Numbered from the stretch's first letter, positions 8,325-17,291 are shown. The stretch: 64,000 bases of DNA from Roseomonas sp. CECT 9278 (GCF_918698155.1 NZ_CAKKLX010000018.1:1-64000), one strand, 5' to 3'. Numbers and translations: made by a program. The notes: a model not told the origin generated them from the sequence alone.

Positions 8325-9533
8325 TCACAGCGTCGCCAGCGCCACCGCCAGGCGGCAGCCGCGCTCGTATTCCGGCAGGTCGACATATTCCTTGATCGTA
8401 TGGATCTCGTACTGCCCGGCACCGATCGTGACCGACGGCACGCCGTGCTTGCCGGCGATCCAGTTGGCATCCAGCCCGCCATTCGAGAACACCAGCACCG
8501 GTTCCATGCCGAGCGATTCGACGGCGCGCTTGGCGTGCGACACGACCGGCCCGTCCTCCGCCAGGCGGAAGGGCGGGTAGGACGGCGTGTGCGTGAAGGT
8601 CACCTCGGCCATCGCGCCATCCGACGCCTTCACCGCCTGTTGCGCAGTCTCGAAGGCGGTGCGGAAGCCCTCGGTGATGGCGGCGGCGAAGGCGGCCTCG
8701 GGGCTGCGCGCCTCGCCCACCAACACGGCCAGGTCGGTCACCACGTTGGTGGCGTCGCCCGCCGGCTGGCCGGGCTTGCCGCCGAAGATGCCGACATTGC
8801 TGGTGCCATGGCCGTCATTCTTGACCACCTTGCCGAACCAGCCGGCCTTGTGCGCCTCGGCCATCGCGATGGACCCGACCAGCGTGGCGGAGATGCCCTT
8901 CTCCGGCGCCACGCCGGCATGGGAGGCGCGGCCCTTGATCTCGGCGCGCCAATTCTCCTGGCCGACCGCGCCGATGATGAGCTCGTTCGCCAGCCGCCCA
9001 TCGACATTGAAGCCGAGTTCCGCGCCAAGCAGGTCGGCGGCGACCAGTTCGCGCGCGCCATGCAGGCCGCTTTCCTCGCGCACCGTGAACAGCAGCGTGA
9101 TCGGCGGGTGCGGCAGGTCGTGGCGCAGCAGTGTCTCGGCCAGGGTGACCAGCAGCGCGCAGCCGGTGCGGTTGTCCCCGCCCAAAGCCGTGGTGCCGTC
9201 GGAGACGATGCGGTCGCCCTCGCGCCGCGGCTTGGCACCGGCGCACAGCGGCACGGTATCGAGGTGCGTCGAGAACAGCAGGCGCTTGCCGGGCCTGGTG
9301 CCGGGCAGGTCGACGATCAGGTTGCCGGTCTCGGTCGGCAGCGGGATGCGCTGGTTCGCGGTGTCGAAGCGGATGGCGGAGGCCGGCACGCCGATCGCCT
9401 TGAGGTCCTCCACGATGGCCTCGCCGATCGCCTTCTCGTGGCCGGTGACGCCCTCGATGGCGAGGTAGCGCATCAGGCGGTCGGTCGCCGCGGCAGCGTC
9501 GAGCAGGCTGGCCGGGGCATTCGGCTGGGACAT
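8325..9533 (-). CDS. M20 family metallopeptidase (peptidase T-like)
   Basis: The 402-residue product carries the M20 di-zinc site: H90 and D92 in STHLDTVP, the bridging D120 in GGDNRTG, and the E153-E154 pair in EESGLHGA. SHAGVAPEKG is the dimerisation-domain signature. The closest characterised type is tripeptide aminopeptidase PepT, a cytoplasmic enzyme that trims N-terminal residues from tripeptides. The ATG at 9533 is preceded by AGGAGG at seven bases; an open stretch of 15 codons before it contains the ribosome-binding site itself. It stands alone, with hairpins on both sides. Confidence 0.9.
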   Translation of the reverse strand: MSQPNAPASLLDAAAATDRLMRYLAIEGVTGHEKAIGEAIVEDLKAIGVPASAIRFDTANQRIPLPTETGNLIVDLPGTRPGKRLLFSTHLDTVPLCAGAKPRREGDRIVSDGTTALGGDNRTGCALLVTLAETLLRHDLPHPPITLLFTVREESGLHGARELVAADLLGAELGFNVDGRLANELIIGAVGQENWRAEIKGRASHAGVAPEKGISATLVGSIAMAEAHKAGWFGKVVKNDGHGTSNVGIFGGKPGQPAGDATNVVTDLAVLVGEARSPEAAFAAAITEGFRTAFETAQQAVKASDGAMAEVTFTHTPSYPPFRLAEDGPVVSHAKRAVESLGMEPVLVFSNGGLDANWIAGKHGVPSVTIGAGQYEIHTIKEYVDLPEYERGCRLAVALATL

Positions 9534-9627
9534 GGTGGTTTCCTCCTGGGCGGTGGCGCGGCGGTGCGTCCGCGCCATCCTAGCGCGCCGCCGCGCACCC
9601 GTCCGCAGCAGGGCGTCCTGCGGGTTT

Positions 9628-9646
9628 GCCGCGCATCCTGCGCGGC
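9628..9646. other. Short GC-rich hairpin upstream of the M20 peptidase gene
   Basis: A 7-base perfect stem (GCCGCGC / GCGCGGC) with loop ATCCT lies between the two minus-strand genes ending at 9721 and starting at 9533. Function is unknown; it may assist the stronger hairpin at 9677-9710. Confidence 0.3.
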
Positions 9647-9676
9647 GCCCCGGCTGCCTCGTGGGGGGCGCGGGTT

Positions 9677-9710
9677 CACGCGCCGCGGACCAGGCGATCC
9701 GCGGCGCGTG
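9677..9710 (-). terminator. Strong 13-base-stem hairpin after the phytase-like gene
   Basis: Perfect 13-base arms (CACGCGCCGCGGA / TCCGCGGCGCGTG) with an 8-base loop begin 11 bases after the stop codon at 9721. No T-run follows. Position and strength suggest transcript-end formation or 3' end protection. Confidence 0.6.
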
Positions 9711-9720
9711 CCCCGGGCGT

Positions 9721-11100
9721 TCAGCGCGCGCGCAGCAGTTCCGGCACGCGCAGCAGGATCAGTTCGTTGTCGTCGGCGCGCGTCAAATGCCGCCCGGCGC
9801 TGAAGGGCAGGTTGTTGTCGTTGCCGACGATGATGTGGTCGGCATCGACCATCGCCACGTTCTCGATGGTGAAGAAGGGGAAGGTGAAGCGATCGCGCGG
9901 CGCATTCGCCGGCAGGTCGCCGCGCAGCCGCGCGACGCCGGCCGGATCGCGGATCGCCATCAGGTCGATATGCGCGATCTTGCGGACATAGCCTTCCGCA
10001 TCCACCGCGCCGAGGTCGACCAGGTAGATCCGCTTGAAGCGCGCGGGCAGCGGGAAGCAGGGGCGCTCGGCGGTGCTCTGCGTGCCCTGGGCGCAGGCCA
10101 GGCCGGGGTCGCCCTCGCCATTGTCGCGCTCGATCACCAGGGCGCGGCGGTCGTCGATCATGTTGAAGTCGCCGATCGCGGTGGCACCGGCTTCCAGGCG
10201 GTAGCGCATGGTGCGACCAGTCCAGGCGGCGCGCGCGGTGTCGAGTTCCAGGATGCGCAGGAACGGACCCTCGGGCTGGTCGGACCCAGGCGCGAACAGC
10301 GGCTGTTCCAGCAGCGCATACAGGCGCGACCCGTCGGGCGACTGGGCCATGCCCTCATACCCGCCGGACCGCCGCACGCGATACGGCACGCCCTGGGTCG
10401 GGCTGGCCGGCACCGCCTGCGCCGGATGATCGGGCGAGCGCAGCGGCTGGCCGTCCAGCATCGTCTCGACCACCCGCAGCACGCGGCCCTGGGCATCGAC
10501 ATGGATCAGGTAGGGGCCGAATTCCTCGCCGATCCAGAAGGTGCCGTCGGCCATCGGCTGGATCGATTCCAGGTCGAAATCCTGGCCGGTCAGGAGGCGC
10601 GTCGGCGAGGGGTCGGTGGTGATGTGGAAGGGCACCACGCGGTTGGGGTCGGACAGGAAGATGGTCTGCAGCACCGCCACCTGGCCGGTCGCGAAGTCCG
10701 GCCGCACCTTGTGGAACATCAGCAGCGCATCGTGGCTGTTGCGGCGGTTGCCGAAGCCGTTGTCGGTCAGCACCCAATAGGCGCCGGCCTCCCCGCGCAC
10801 CGGCGCGATGCCCGAGAAGCCCTGCACCGGCTGCCCGCGGAAGGGCAGCGACAGGCCGGTCGGGCGGCGGCCATGCATCGCACCCGTGTCGCCTGGCGTG
10901 CTGCCGACCTGGTCGTTGCGCGCATTGCCCGCGCCGGTGAAGCGGCCGGAGACGGCGAAGCCAGGCGGCGCGCCCTCGGGCGGGGCGATGAAGGTCGCCG
11001 CCGGCAGGATGGCGTGGCCGGCGAGCGTCGCCTCAAGCCGCTGGTCGGCCAGCGCCGGGCCGGCGGCGATCAGGGCGGTGGCAAGGAGAAGTCGGCGCAT
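9721..11100 (-). CDS. Exported phytase-like (esterase-like) domain protein
   Basis: The 459-residue product starts with a clear Sec signal (MRRLLLATALIAAGPALA, cleavage before DQ) and continues as the six-bladed-propeller-like domain called esterase-like activity of phytase. Repeated blade motifs include GFSGIAPVRG, YWVLTDNGFGNRRNS, FDLESIQPMADGTFWIGEE and FTIENVAMVDADHIIVGND. It should act in the periplasm or outside the cell on phosphate or ester substrates, but the catalytic role of this family is poorly established. The ATG at 11100 is chosen over one seven codons earlier because it gives a normal signal peptide. It is monocistronic, with a strong hairpin at its 3' end. Confidence 0.88.
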   Translation of the reverse strand: MRRLLLATALIAAGPALADQRLEATLAGHAILPAATFIAPPEGAPPGFAVSGRFTGAGNARNDQVGSTPGDTGAMHGRRPTGLSLPFRGQPVQGFSGIAPVRGEAGAYWVLTDNGFGNRRNSHDALLMFHKVRPDFATGQVAVLQTIFLSDPNRVVPFHITTDPSPTRLLTGQDFDLESIQPMADGTFWIGEEFGPYLIHVDAQGRVLRVVETMLDGQPLRSPDHPAQAVPASPTQGVPYRVRRSGGYEGMAQSPDGSRLYALLEQPLFAPGSDQPEGPFLRILELDTARAAWTGRTMRYRLEAGATAIGDFNMIDDRRALVIERDNGEGDPGLACAQGTQSTAERPCFPLPARFKRIYLVDLGAVDAEGYVRKIAHIDLMAIRDPAGVARLRGDLPANAPRDRFTFPFFTIENVAMVDADHIIVGNDNNLPFSAGRHLTRADDNELILLRVPELLRAR

Positions 11101-11360
11101 GGAACCCCCGTGGTTGGTCATCGGGGGGCGGACCTAGCGCGCGTGGATTGCAGCGGCGTGACGGGCCGGTTGCAGTCAGGGGAACTCGCGCCCGCGGCCT
11201 GCAGGCTGCCGACGACCGGGCGGCGGCGGATGGCCGGGCGAAGCTTCGCGCAGGAAGGGGCCAGGCATGGCCACGCCCTGGTTCATCGTCGCAGGCCGCC
11301 GGACGAAGCGTGTGCCGGACGGCGCCGGCCAGCCGGCCCGTCCGCCTTCTCCGCGGCCTG

Positions 11361-12080
11361 CTAACGCCGGAAGTCGGCCAGGCTGCGCTTCGGCCGTCCC
11401 GCCGCATCCCAGTTCGCGCCATCCAGCCAGGCCAGCATGGCATCGCGCCGCGCCGGCCATTCCTCCGCCAGGATCGAGAACCAGGCCGTGCTGCGCACCC
11501 GCCCCTTCATCACCAGAAGGTCGCGCAGCGTGCCTTCATAGGTGAAGCCCAGCCGGTCCGCCGCACGGCGCGATGGCATGTTCAGCGCATTGCACTTCCA
11601 CGTCATGCGCCGGTAGCCGAGTTCGTCCATGGCATGGCGCAGCAGCAGGAACATCGATTCCGTCGCCGCGCGGGTGCGCTGCATGCGCGGCGAGAACCAG
11701 ATGTTGCCGATCTCGATATGCGCGTGGGCGGGGTGGATCTCCATCAGCGTCAGCCAGCCATCCGCGGTGCCGGTGGCATGCGGGCGGATCGCCCAGGCCA
11801 TCGGGTCGTGCATCGCGGCGAAGCCAGCGACATGGGCGCGCATGGCGGCCTCGGTCGCGAAGGGCCCGGCGCCCAGGTAGGCCCAGGAGGCCTCGGCCGC
11901 CTGGGACTGCGCGGCGCGGAACAACTCCGGCGCATGGCGCACATGCAGCGGTTCCAGGTCCACCGAGGCACCGCGATGGGGCACGCGCGCCGGCAGCGGC
12001 CGCGGGGTGGGATCCACGAGCGGGCCGACGGGCGGGTCGGTGGCGGGGTCGAAGGGCACGCCCTCGGGCAGGTCTGTCAT
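11361..12080 (-). CDS. GNAT family N-acetyltransferase (RimJ/RimL-like)
   Basis: The protein of 239 residues fits the RimJ/RimL acetyltransferase group: EIGNIWFSPRMQRTRAATESMFLLL matches the acetyl-CoA region and RMTWKCNALNMPSRRAADRLGF is the typical motif B stretch. Its relatives acetylate ribosomal-protein N-termini or small molecules; this one has a longer Pro-rich N-terminus of about 40 residues. Two starts are possible (12080, or 20 codons earlier). The first is preferred because the longer version would reach to within 8 bases of the divergent fpr gene. Substrate unknown. Confidence 0.85.
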   Translation of the reverse strand: MTDLPEGVPFDPATDPPVGPLVDPTPRPLPARVPHRGASVDLEPLHVRHAPELFRAAQSQAAEASWAYLGAGPFATEAAMRAHVAGFAAMHDPMAWAIRPHATGTADGWLTLMEIHPAHAHIEIGNIWFSPRMQRTRAATESMFLLLRHAMDELGYRRMTWKCNALNMPSRRAADRLGFTYEGTLRDLLVMKGRVRSTAWFSILAEEWPARRDAMLAWLDGANWDAAGRPKRSLADFRR

Positions 12081-12148
12081 GCCGGCAGGGAAGCGCGGGG
12101 CCGTGGCACGCGCAAGCCGCCCCGCGCTTTCGTGTTGCACCGCACCGG

Positions 12149-12982
12149 ATGACGGACCAAAACCCTGCCGCCATGAACGACGCCATCCTGCCCGCCGCCC
12201 CTGCCATCCCCGCCGCCTATTTCGGGGAGCGCGTGACCTGGGTGCACCACTGGACCGAACGCCTGTTCTCCTTCCGCTGCACGCGCGACACCGGCTTCCG
12301 CTTCCGCGCCGGCGAATTCGCCATGATCGGGCTGATGGCGAACGGCAAGCCGCTGGTGCGGGCCTATTCCATGGCGTCCCCGACCTGGGACGAGGAGCTC
12401 GAATTCCTGTCGATCAAGGTGCAGGACGGGCCGCTCACGTCGCGGCTGCAGCATGTCGCGGTGGGCGATACGGTGCTGGTTGGGCGCAAGCCGACCGGCA
12501 CGCTGGTGACCGACAACCTGCTGCCCGGCCGAACGCTGTGGCTGCTGGCGACCGGCACGGGCCTCGCACCCTTCCTGTCGCTGGCGCGCGAACCCGATGT
12601 CTATGACCGCTTCGACAAGGTCGTGGTCGCGCATACCGTGCGCGAGGAACGCGAACTCGCGCATCGCGCGCTGTTCGAACACGACCTGCCCGCGCATGAA
12701 TTCCTGGGCGAGATCGTCGCGGGCAAGCTGGCCTACTACCCCTCCGTCACGCGCGAGCCCTTCCGCACCCAGGGCCGCATCACCACGCTGATCGAGACCG
12801 GGCGCATCTTCGCGGATCTGGGCGTGCCGGCGTTCGACCCCGCGCATGACCGCGTGATGCTCTGCGGGTCGGAGGCGATGAACCGCGACTGCAAGGCGCT
12901 GCTGGAATCGCGGGGCTTCGCGGAAGGCTCGAACAACGCCCCCGGCACCTATGTGGTCGAGAAGGCCTTCGTGACGAAGTAA
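12149..12982 (+). CDS. fpr: Ferredoxin--NADP(+) reductase
   Basis: The 277-residue flavoprotein moves electrons between NADPH and ferredoxin or flavodoxin. The FAD-binding R-A-Y-S motif is in VRAYSMASPTWDEE. The NADP-binding segment is LLATGTGLAPFLSLARE, followed by AHTVREERELAHR and LCGSEAMNRDCKALLESRGF. The C-terminus ends AFVTK, as in the short bacterial subclass (Azotobacter, Rhodobacter), where residues after the aromatic contact NADP. The first ATG (12149) and a second in-frame ATG (12173) are both plausible; neither has a strong ribosome-binding site. It is divergent from the GNAT gene across 68 bases. In this family the enzyme is tied to oxidative-stress defence; nothing in the flank proves that here. 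Confidence 0.95.
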   Translation: MTDQNPAAMNDAILPAAPAIPAAYFGERVTWVHHWTERLFSFRCTRDTGFRFRAGEFAMIGLMANGKPLVRAYSMASPTWDEELEFLSIKVQDGPLTSRLQHVAVGDTVLVGRKPTGTLVTDNLLPGRTLWLLATGTGLAPFLSLAREPDVYDRFDKVVVAHTVREERELAHRALFEHDLPAHEFLGEIVAGKLAYYPSVTREPFRTQGRITTLIETGRIFADLGVPAFDPAHDRVMLCGSEAMNRDCKALLESRGFAEGSNNAPGTYVVEKAFVTK

Positions 12983-13010
12983 CCGCCCATCGGCGCGCTG
13001 CATACGGGCC

Positions 13011-13031
13011 ATCGCGCGGCCGGCGCGCGAT
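13011..13031 (+). terminator. Hairpin after fpr
   Basis: Perfect 8-base arms (ATCGCGCG / CGCGCGAT) with loop GCCGG lie 29 bases after the fpr stop and 96 bases before dctP. There is no T-run, so confidence is low. Confidence 0.35.
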
Positions 13032-13126
13032 CGCCATTGCGCCGCCCAGCGCTGTCGGATATCCGCAATGGTGGTGCAACACGCCGGGTCCGCTGAAGAA
13101 TGACGCCGGTACTTCGGGAGGCTCGC

Positions 13127-14248
13127 ATGAGCGACGACAAGGCGCCGGTTCCGGCGCGCCGTGGATTCCTCAAGGCCGCCGCTGTGGGCGGCGTTGGCGC
13201 GGCGGTCCTCGCCACGCCCAATGTCAGCCGCGCGCAGACCGTGACCTGGCGCTTCCAGTCCACCTGGCCGCAGCGCGACATCTTCCATGAATTCGCCGGC
13301 GACTTCGTCACGCGCGTCAACGCCATGGCGGGTGGGCGGCTGCGGATGGAACTGCTGGCCGCGGGTGCGGTGGTCGGCGCGTTCCAGCTGATCGACGCGG
13401 TCTCCGCCGGCACGCTCGATGGCGGGCATGGCGTCTCGGCCTATTGGTTCGGCAAGAACAAGGCGTTCAGCCTGTTCGGCACGCCGCCGGCCTGGTTCTA
13501 CGATGCCAATTCGTATCTCGCGTGGTTCTACTACGGCGGCGGCGAGGCGCTGTACAACGAACTCATCGGCCAGATCCTGCGCGTCAACGTGGTGGGCTTC
13601 CAGACCGGCCCGATGCCGACGCAGCCGCTGGGCTGGTTCAAGAACCCGATCACCAATGCGGACCAGATGCGCGGCCTGAAGTACCGCACCGTCGGCCTCG
13701 CGACCGACCTGTTCAGCGCCATGGGCGCCGCCGTCACGGCGCTGCCGGGCGGCGAGATCGTGCCCGCGCTGGAACGCGGCGTGATCGACGGCGCCGAGTT
13801 CAACAACCCGTCCTCGGACCGCGTGCTCGGCTTCCCGGACGTGGCCAAGAACTACATGATCCAGTCCTACCACCAGAACACCGAGACCTTCGAGGTGCTG
13901 TTCAACAAGGGCAAGTACGACGCCCTGCCGGCCGAGCTGAAGGCGATCATCCGCCATTCGGCGGAAGCCGCCTCGGCCGACATGTCGTGGAAGCAGCAGC
14001 TGCGCTACCCCAACGACCTGCAGGCGATGGCCGCGACCCAGGGCGTCAACGTGCAGGTCACGCCGCGCCCGGTGCTCGATGCCCAGCTGCGCGCCTGGGA
14101 CGGCGTGATCCGCAACCTGGAATCGGACGCCTTCTTCAAGAAGGTGACCGACAGCCAGCGCGACTGGTGCCGCCGCGTCTCCGCCTTCTACCTGCGCTAC
14201 CAGGCGTCCCCGGCGCTGGCCTACAACCACTTCTTCGCGCGCAGCTAG
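13127..14248 (+). CDS. dctP: TRAP transporter substrate-binding protein DctP (alpha-keto acid/lactate class)
   Basis: The 373-residue periplasmic protein begins with a twin-arginine-type signal (ARRGFLKAAAVGGVGAAVLATPNVSRA). The mature part matches TRAP solute receptors; the YYGGGEALYNELI block is shared with the alpha-keto acid receptor TakP and lactate receptors, and LKYRTVG holds the Arg position that usually clamps a carboxylate. The ligand is therefore probably a monocarboxylate or 2-oxo acid. The ATG at 13127 follows GGGAGG at five bases. It heads the dctP-dctQ-dctM-hydratase run; a strong hairpin behind it may raise receptor mRNA over permease mRNA. Confidence 0.95.
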   Translation: MSDDKAPVPARRGFLKAAAVGGVGAAVLATPNVSRAQTVTWRFQSTWPQRDIFHEFAGDFVTRVNAMAGGRLRMELLAAGAVVGAFQLIDAVSAGTLDGGHGVSAYWFGKNKAFSLFGTPPAWFYDANSYLAWFYYGGGEALYNELIGQILRVNVVGFQTGPMPTQPLGWFKNPITNADQMRGLKYRTVGLATDLFSAMGAAVTALPGGEIVPALERGVIDGAEFNNPSSDRVLGFPDVAKNYMIQSYHQNTETFEVLFNKGKYDALPAELKAIIRHSAEAASADMSWKQQLRYPNDLQAMAATQGVNVQVTPRPVLDAQLRAWDGVIRNLESDAFFKKVTDSQRDWCRRVSAFYLRYQASPALAYNHFFARS

Positions 14249-14269
14249 ACCCGCGGCACCGGCGACGCG

Positions 14270-14300
14270 ACGCCCGCCCCGCGACGAACGGGGCGGGCGT
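14270..14300 (+). other. Intercistronic 12-base-stem hairpin between dctP and dctQ
   Basis: Perfect 12-base arms (ACGCCCGCCCCG / CGGGGCGGGCGT) with a 7-base loop lie 21 bases after the dctP stop and 27 bases before the dctQ start. Without a T-run it is more likely a mRNA-stabilising or partial-termination element that lets the receptor be made in excess. Confidence 0.65.
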
Positions 14301-14327
14301 TCGCACGAAATTGGGGAGGCCCAGGCA

Positions 14328-14981
14328 ATGGGCGTGCAGTCACTCCTGCTCGGGATCGACCGGCTCAGTGCCTTCGTGGGCAAGGCCTTCGCCTGGTGCA
14401 TCATCCTGCTGACCGGCGTGGTCGTCTATGAAGTGACCATGCGCTACGTGTTCCGCGCGCCGACCTCCTGGGCCTACGACGTCTCCTACATGCTGTACGG
14501 CACGCTGTTCATGATGGCGGGCGCCTATGCGCTGTCGCGCAACGGGCATGTGCGCGGCGACTTCCTGTACCGCGGCTTCCGACCGGCGAACCAGGCGCGG
14601 CTCGACCTGCTGCTGTACGTGCTGTTCTTCTTCCCGGCGATCTTCGCCTTCATGATCTCGGGCTGGGATTTCGCCTACATCTCGTTCCGGCAGAACGAAC
14701 ACAGCGCCTTCAGCCCGGCGGGGCCGGTGATCTGGCCCTTCAAGTTCCTGATCCCGGTCACCGGCGTGCTGCTGCTGCTCCAGGGTGTGGCGGAGGTGAT
14801 CCGCTGCATCCGCTGCATCCGCACCGGCGAATGGCCCGAGCGCCTGTCGGATGTCGAGGAGCTGGAGAACCAGATCCTCGCCGCCGCGGCCGAGCGCGAC
14901 CCCGAGGAACTGGCGCGCGAGATGGCCACGACCGGCCACATCCCCGGCGAACGCGCCGGCGACGAGGCGAGCGGACGCTGA
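14328..14981 (+). CDS. dctQ: TRAP transporter small permease DctQ
   Basis: The 217-residue protein has four membrane helices in its first 160 residues, with the family's MRYVFRAPTSWAYDVSYMLYG and GHVRGDF motifs. It forms the small membrane subunit that couples the receptor to DctM. A GGGGAGG sequence precedes the ATG at 14328. The cytoplasmic tail of about 55 residues, acidic and with a coiled-coil look (RLSDVEELENQILAAAAERD), is longer than in many DctQ proteins and ends ERAGDEASGR. Its stop codon overlaps an ATG (TGATG). Confidence 0.95.
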   Translation: MGVQSLLLGIDRLSAFVGKAFAWCIILLTGVVVYEVTMRYVFRAPTSWAYDVSYMLYGTLFMMAGAYALSRNGHVRGDFLYRGFRPANQARLDLLLYVLFFFPAIFAFMISGWDFAYISFRQNEHSAFSPAGPVIWPFKFLIPVTGVLLLLQGVAEVIRCIRCIRTGEWPERLSDVEELENQILAAAAERDPEELAREMATTGHIPGERAGDEASGR

Positions 14982-15083
14982 TGATGCCGCATGCCAGCCA
15001 GGCCAGCCCGCAGCGCGCCTCCGCGGGCGGAAGGCGCGACCGCGCCCGCACCACCATCGGCACCCCGCGCGGCGGCGCAGGGC

Positions 15084-15134
15084 GCGAAAGCCAAGCGGCC
15101 GCAGGCCGCGCCCGGCGCATGAGGGCAGGAAACC
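15084..15134 (+). repeat. Dispersed hairpin repeat, family 2, copy 1 (dctQ-dctM gap)
   Basis: The stretch GCGAAAGCCAAGC, a GGCC-centred hairpin, GCGCCCGGCG, then TGAGG and GAAACC is homologous to 40671-40721 and 62828-62866. It occupies an unusually long 154-base gap between two genes that normally abut, and its end supplies the purine-rich sequence before the dctM start. Confidence 0.6.
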
Positions 15135-15135
15135 G

Positions 15136-16548
15136 ATGACCGACGGCGCGCTGGGGCTGCTGCAGCTCTTTCTGTTCCTGTTCTTCATCATGCTGGGCTT
15201 CCCCATCGCCTTCACGCTGATGGCGATGGGCCTGTTCTTCGGCTACCTCGGCATGCAGGAACGCATCTTCGACCTGCTGGTGCAGCGCACCTACTCGGTC
15301 ATGGCGAACGACGTGCTGATCAGCGTGCCGCTGTTCGTGCTGATGGGCTACATCATCGAACGCGCCAATATCCTGGACCGGCTGTTCCGATCCCTGCAGA
15401 TGGCGTCGGGCAATATCCCCGGCTCGCTGGCCGTCGCGACACTTGCCACCTGCGCGCTGTTCGCCACCGCCACCGGCATCGTCGGCGCCGTGGTCACGCT
15501 GATGGGCCTGCTGGCCTTTCCCGCCATGCTGCGCGCGGGCTACGACGTGAAGCTGGCATCGGGCGTGGTGGCGGCGGGCGGGTGCCTGGGCATCCTGATC
15601 CCGCCCTCCATCATGCTGATCCTGTTCGGCGCGACGGCGGGGGTGAGCGTGGTGCAGCTGTACGCCGCGGCGTTCATCCCGGGCGTGATGCTGGCGTCGC
15701 TGTACATCCTCTATGCGATCGGCATCGCCATCGTGAAGCCCTCGGTCGCACCGCGCCTGCCGCCGGAGGAAGTCAACGTCCCGTTCAGCCGCATCCTGCT
15801 GTCGCTGGCGACCTCCTTCATCCCGCTGGCGGCGCTGATCGGCATGGTGCTGGGGGCGATCATGATGGGCCTCGCGACACCTTCCGAGGCGGCGGCGATG
15901 GGCTCGCTCGGCTCCATCCTGCTCGCCATCATCTACCGGTCCTTCACCTGGGCGAAGCTGAAGGAGAGCGTGTATCTGACCGCCCGCACCTCGGCGATGG
16001 TGTGCTGGTTGTTCGTGGGCTCGGCGATCTTCTCCTCGGTGTTCGGCTACCTCGGCGGGCAGGACCTGGTCGAGCAGTTCTTCAAGTCGCTGCCGCTCAA
16101 CACGCTGACGTTCATGCTGTTGGCGCAGGGGCTGATCTTCGTGCTCGGCTGGCCGCTGGAATGGACCGAGATCATCGTCATCTTCGTGCCGATCTTCCTG
16201 CCGCTGCTGGATGATTTCGGCGTGAACCCGCTGTTCTTCGGGGTGATGGTGGCGTTGAACCTGCAGACCAGCTTCCTGTCGCCGCCGGTGGCGATGGCAG
16301 CCTTCTACCTGAAGGGCGTGGCGCCCAAGCATGTCCGGCTGGAGGACATCTTCCGCGGCTGCATGCCCTTCATCTACATCGTCGTCTTCACCATGGCCTG
16401 CGTGTACGTCTTCCCCGGGATCGTCACCTGGCTGCCGTCCTACCTGTACGATGTGCCGCAGACCGGCGGATCGGGCGCGGATGTGCTGCAGGCCCCCTCC
16501 GGCGGCTTCCAGGTCGACGAGGAACCGCAACTGCCCTCGTTGAACTGA
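15136..16548 (+). CDS. dctM: TRAP transporter large permease DctM
   Basis: The 470-residue protein is the ion-coupled channel subunit of the TRAP system, with about 12 membrane helices. Conserved stretches include VPLFVLMGYIIERANI, ATGIVGAVVTLMGLLAFPAMLRAGYD, GCLGILIPPSIMLILFG and LNLQTSFLSPPVAMAAFYLKGVAP. It uses the Na+ gradient in characterised members. The ATG at 15136 follows GGCAGGAAACC. The C-terminal 25 residues (after LYDVP) are soluble and acidic. It is followed two bases later by the hydratase-like gene. The leader carries a dispersed repeat that could affect its expression. Confidence 0.95.
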   Translation: MTDGALGLLQLFLFLFFIMLGFPIAFTLMAMGLFFGYLGMQERIFDLLVQRTYSVMANDVLISVPLFVLMGYIIERANILDRLFRSLQMASGNIPGSLAVATLATCALFATATGIVGAVVTLMGLLAFPAMLRAGYDVKLASGVVAAGGCLGILIPPSIMLILFGATAGVSVVQLYAAAFIPGVMLASLYILYAIGIAIVKPSVAPRLPPEEVNVPFSRILLSLATSFIPLAALIGMVLGAIMMGLATPSEAAAMGSLGSILLAIIYRSFTWAKLKESVYLTARTSAMVCWLFVGSAIFSSVFGYLGGQDLVEQFFKSLPLNTLTFMLLAQGLIFVLGWPLEWTEIIVIFVPIFLPLLDDFGVNPLFFGVMVALNLQTSFLSPPVAMAAFYLKGVAPKHVRLEDIFRGCMPFIYIVVFTMACVYVFPGIVTWLPSYLYDVPQTGGSGADVLQAPSGGFQVDEEPQLPSLN

Positions 16549-16550
16549 GC

Positions 16551-17282
16551 ATGGACCAGCACGCGCGCGCGGCGCTCGCGGCCGCGATCGTCGAGGCCTT
16601 CGAGACCGGCCTGCCGATCACGCCGATCCCGCCCGGCCTCGGCCCCGCCGATGCCGACACCGGGGAGGCGATCGCCGAGCTGGCGCTGGACATGCTGGGC
16701 GCCGCCCCCTGCGGCCTGCGGCTGGTGCTCCAGCCCGATGGCGGCGCGCGCATCGGCCCGATGCTGGACTCCCGGCTGCTGCGCGACGATGCCAGCCTGC
16801 CCGTCGCGGCGCTGCGCCACGCGCGCATCAGCGCCGCCGCGGTCGGCGTGCTGGGCGAGGCGCTGGACCCCGCGGCCGCAACGCCGCCGGTGCTCGCCGG
16901 TGTGCACGCCGCCCTCGACATCGCGACCAGCCGCTTCCGCGACGGCGCGGGTGGTGTCGGGGAGGAGGCCGCCGATCTCGGCGGGCTTGGATACGTGGTC
17001 ATCGGGCGCCGGGGCGCGCTGCCGGCGGGCGCCATCACGGCGTCCTGCGCGGTGGAACCGAAGCGGCCGCGCGGGGTGCCGGTGGACCTCGCGGCGGCCT
17101 TCGCGGCGGCCGCGGGCGCGGCGCGCGGCCTGGGCGGGCTGCCGGCCGGCGGGCTGCTGGTGGTGGCCGGTCTGACCCCGCCTGCCCTACCGTCGGGCGG
17201 GCAGGACTGGACGGCGCGCCTCAGGGGCTTCGGCCGCGCGCGCGTGCGGCTGGCAGAGGCACCGGCGCCTGCGCCTGCGTAG
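16551..17282 (+). CDS. 2-keto-4-pentenoate hydratase (MhpD)-like protein
   Basis: The 243-residue protein resembles the MhpD/FAH hydratase fold. LPITPIPPGLGPADADTGEAIAE matches the family N-terminus. HAALDIATSRFRD and AADLGGLGYVVIGRRGALPAG correspond to the segment around the metal site and the following strand. The usual E-P-E metal-binding triad is not obvious, so activity is uncertain. It starts 2 bases after dctM, which suggests action on the imported acid (perhaps a 2-oxo or hydroxy-oxo acid). The C-terminal Pro-Ala tail is probably disordered. The family call is moderate: overall shape and spacing fit better than individual residues. Confidence 0.6.
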   Translation: MDQHARAALAAAIVEAFETGLPITPIPPGLGPADADTGEAIAELALDMLGAAPCGLRLVLQPDGGARIGPMLDSRLLRDDASLPVAALRHARISAAAVGVLGEALDPAAATPPVLAGVHAALDIATSRFRDGAGGVGEEAADLGGLGYVVIGRRGALPAGAITASCAVEPKRPRGVPVDLAAAFAAAAGAARGLGGLPAGGLLVVAGLTPPALPSGGQDWTARLRGFGRARVRLAEAPAPAPA

Positions 17283-17291
17283 CGGTATTTC

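Noticed and set aside
14981-15139. A 52-codon gene linking dctQ and dctM with overlapping start/stop codons
   Set aside because: Arg/Ala-rich without homologue character, and over a third of it is a copy of dispersed repeat family 2; the overlaps are probably chance.
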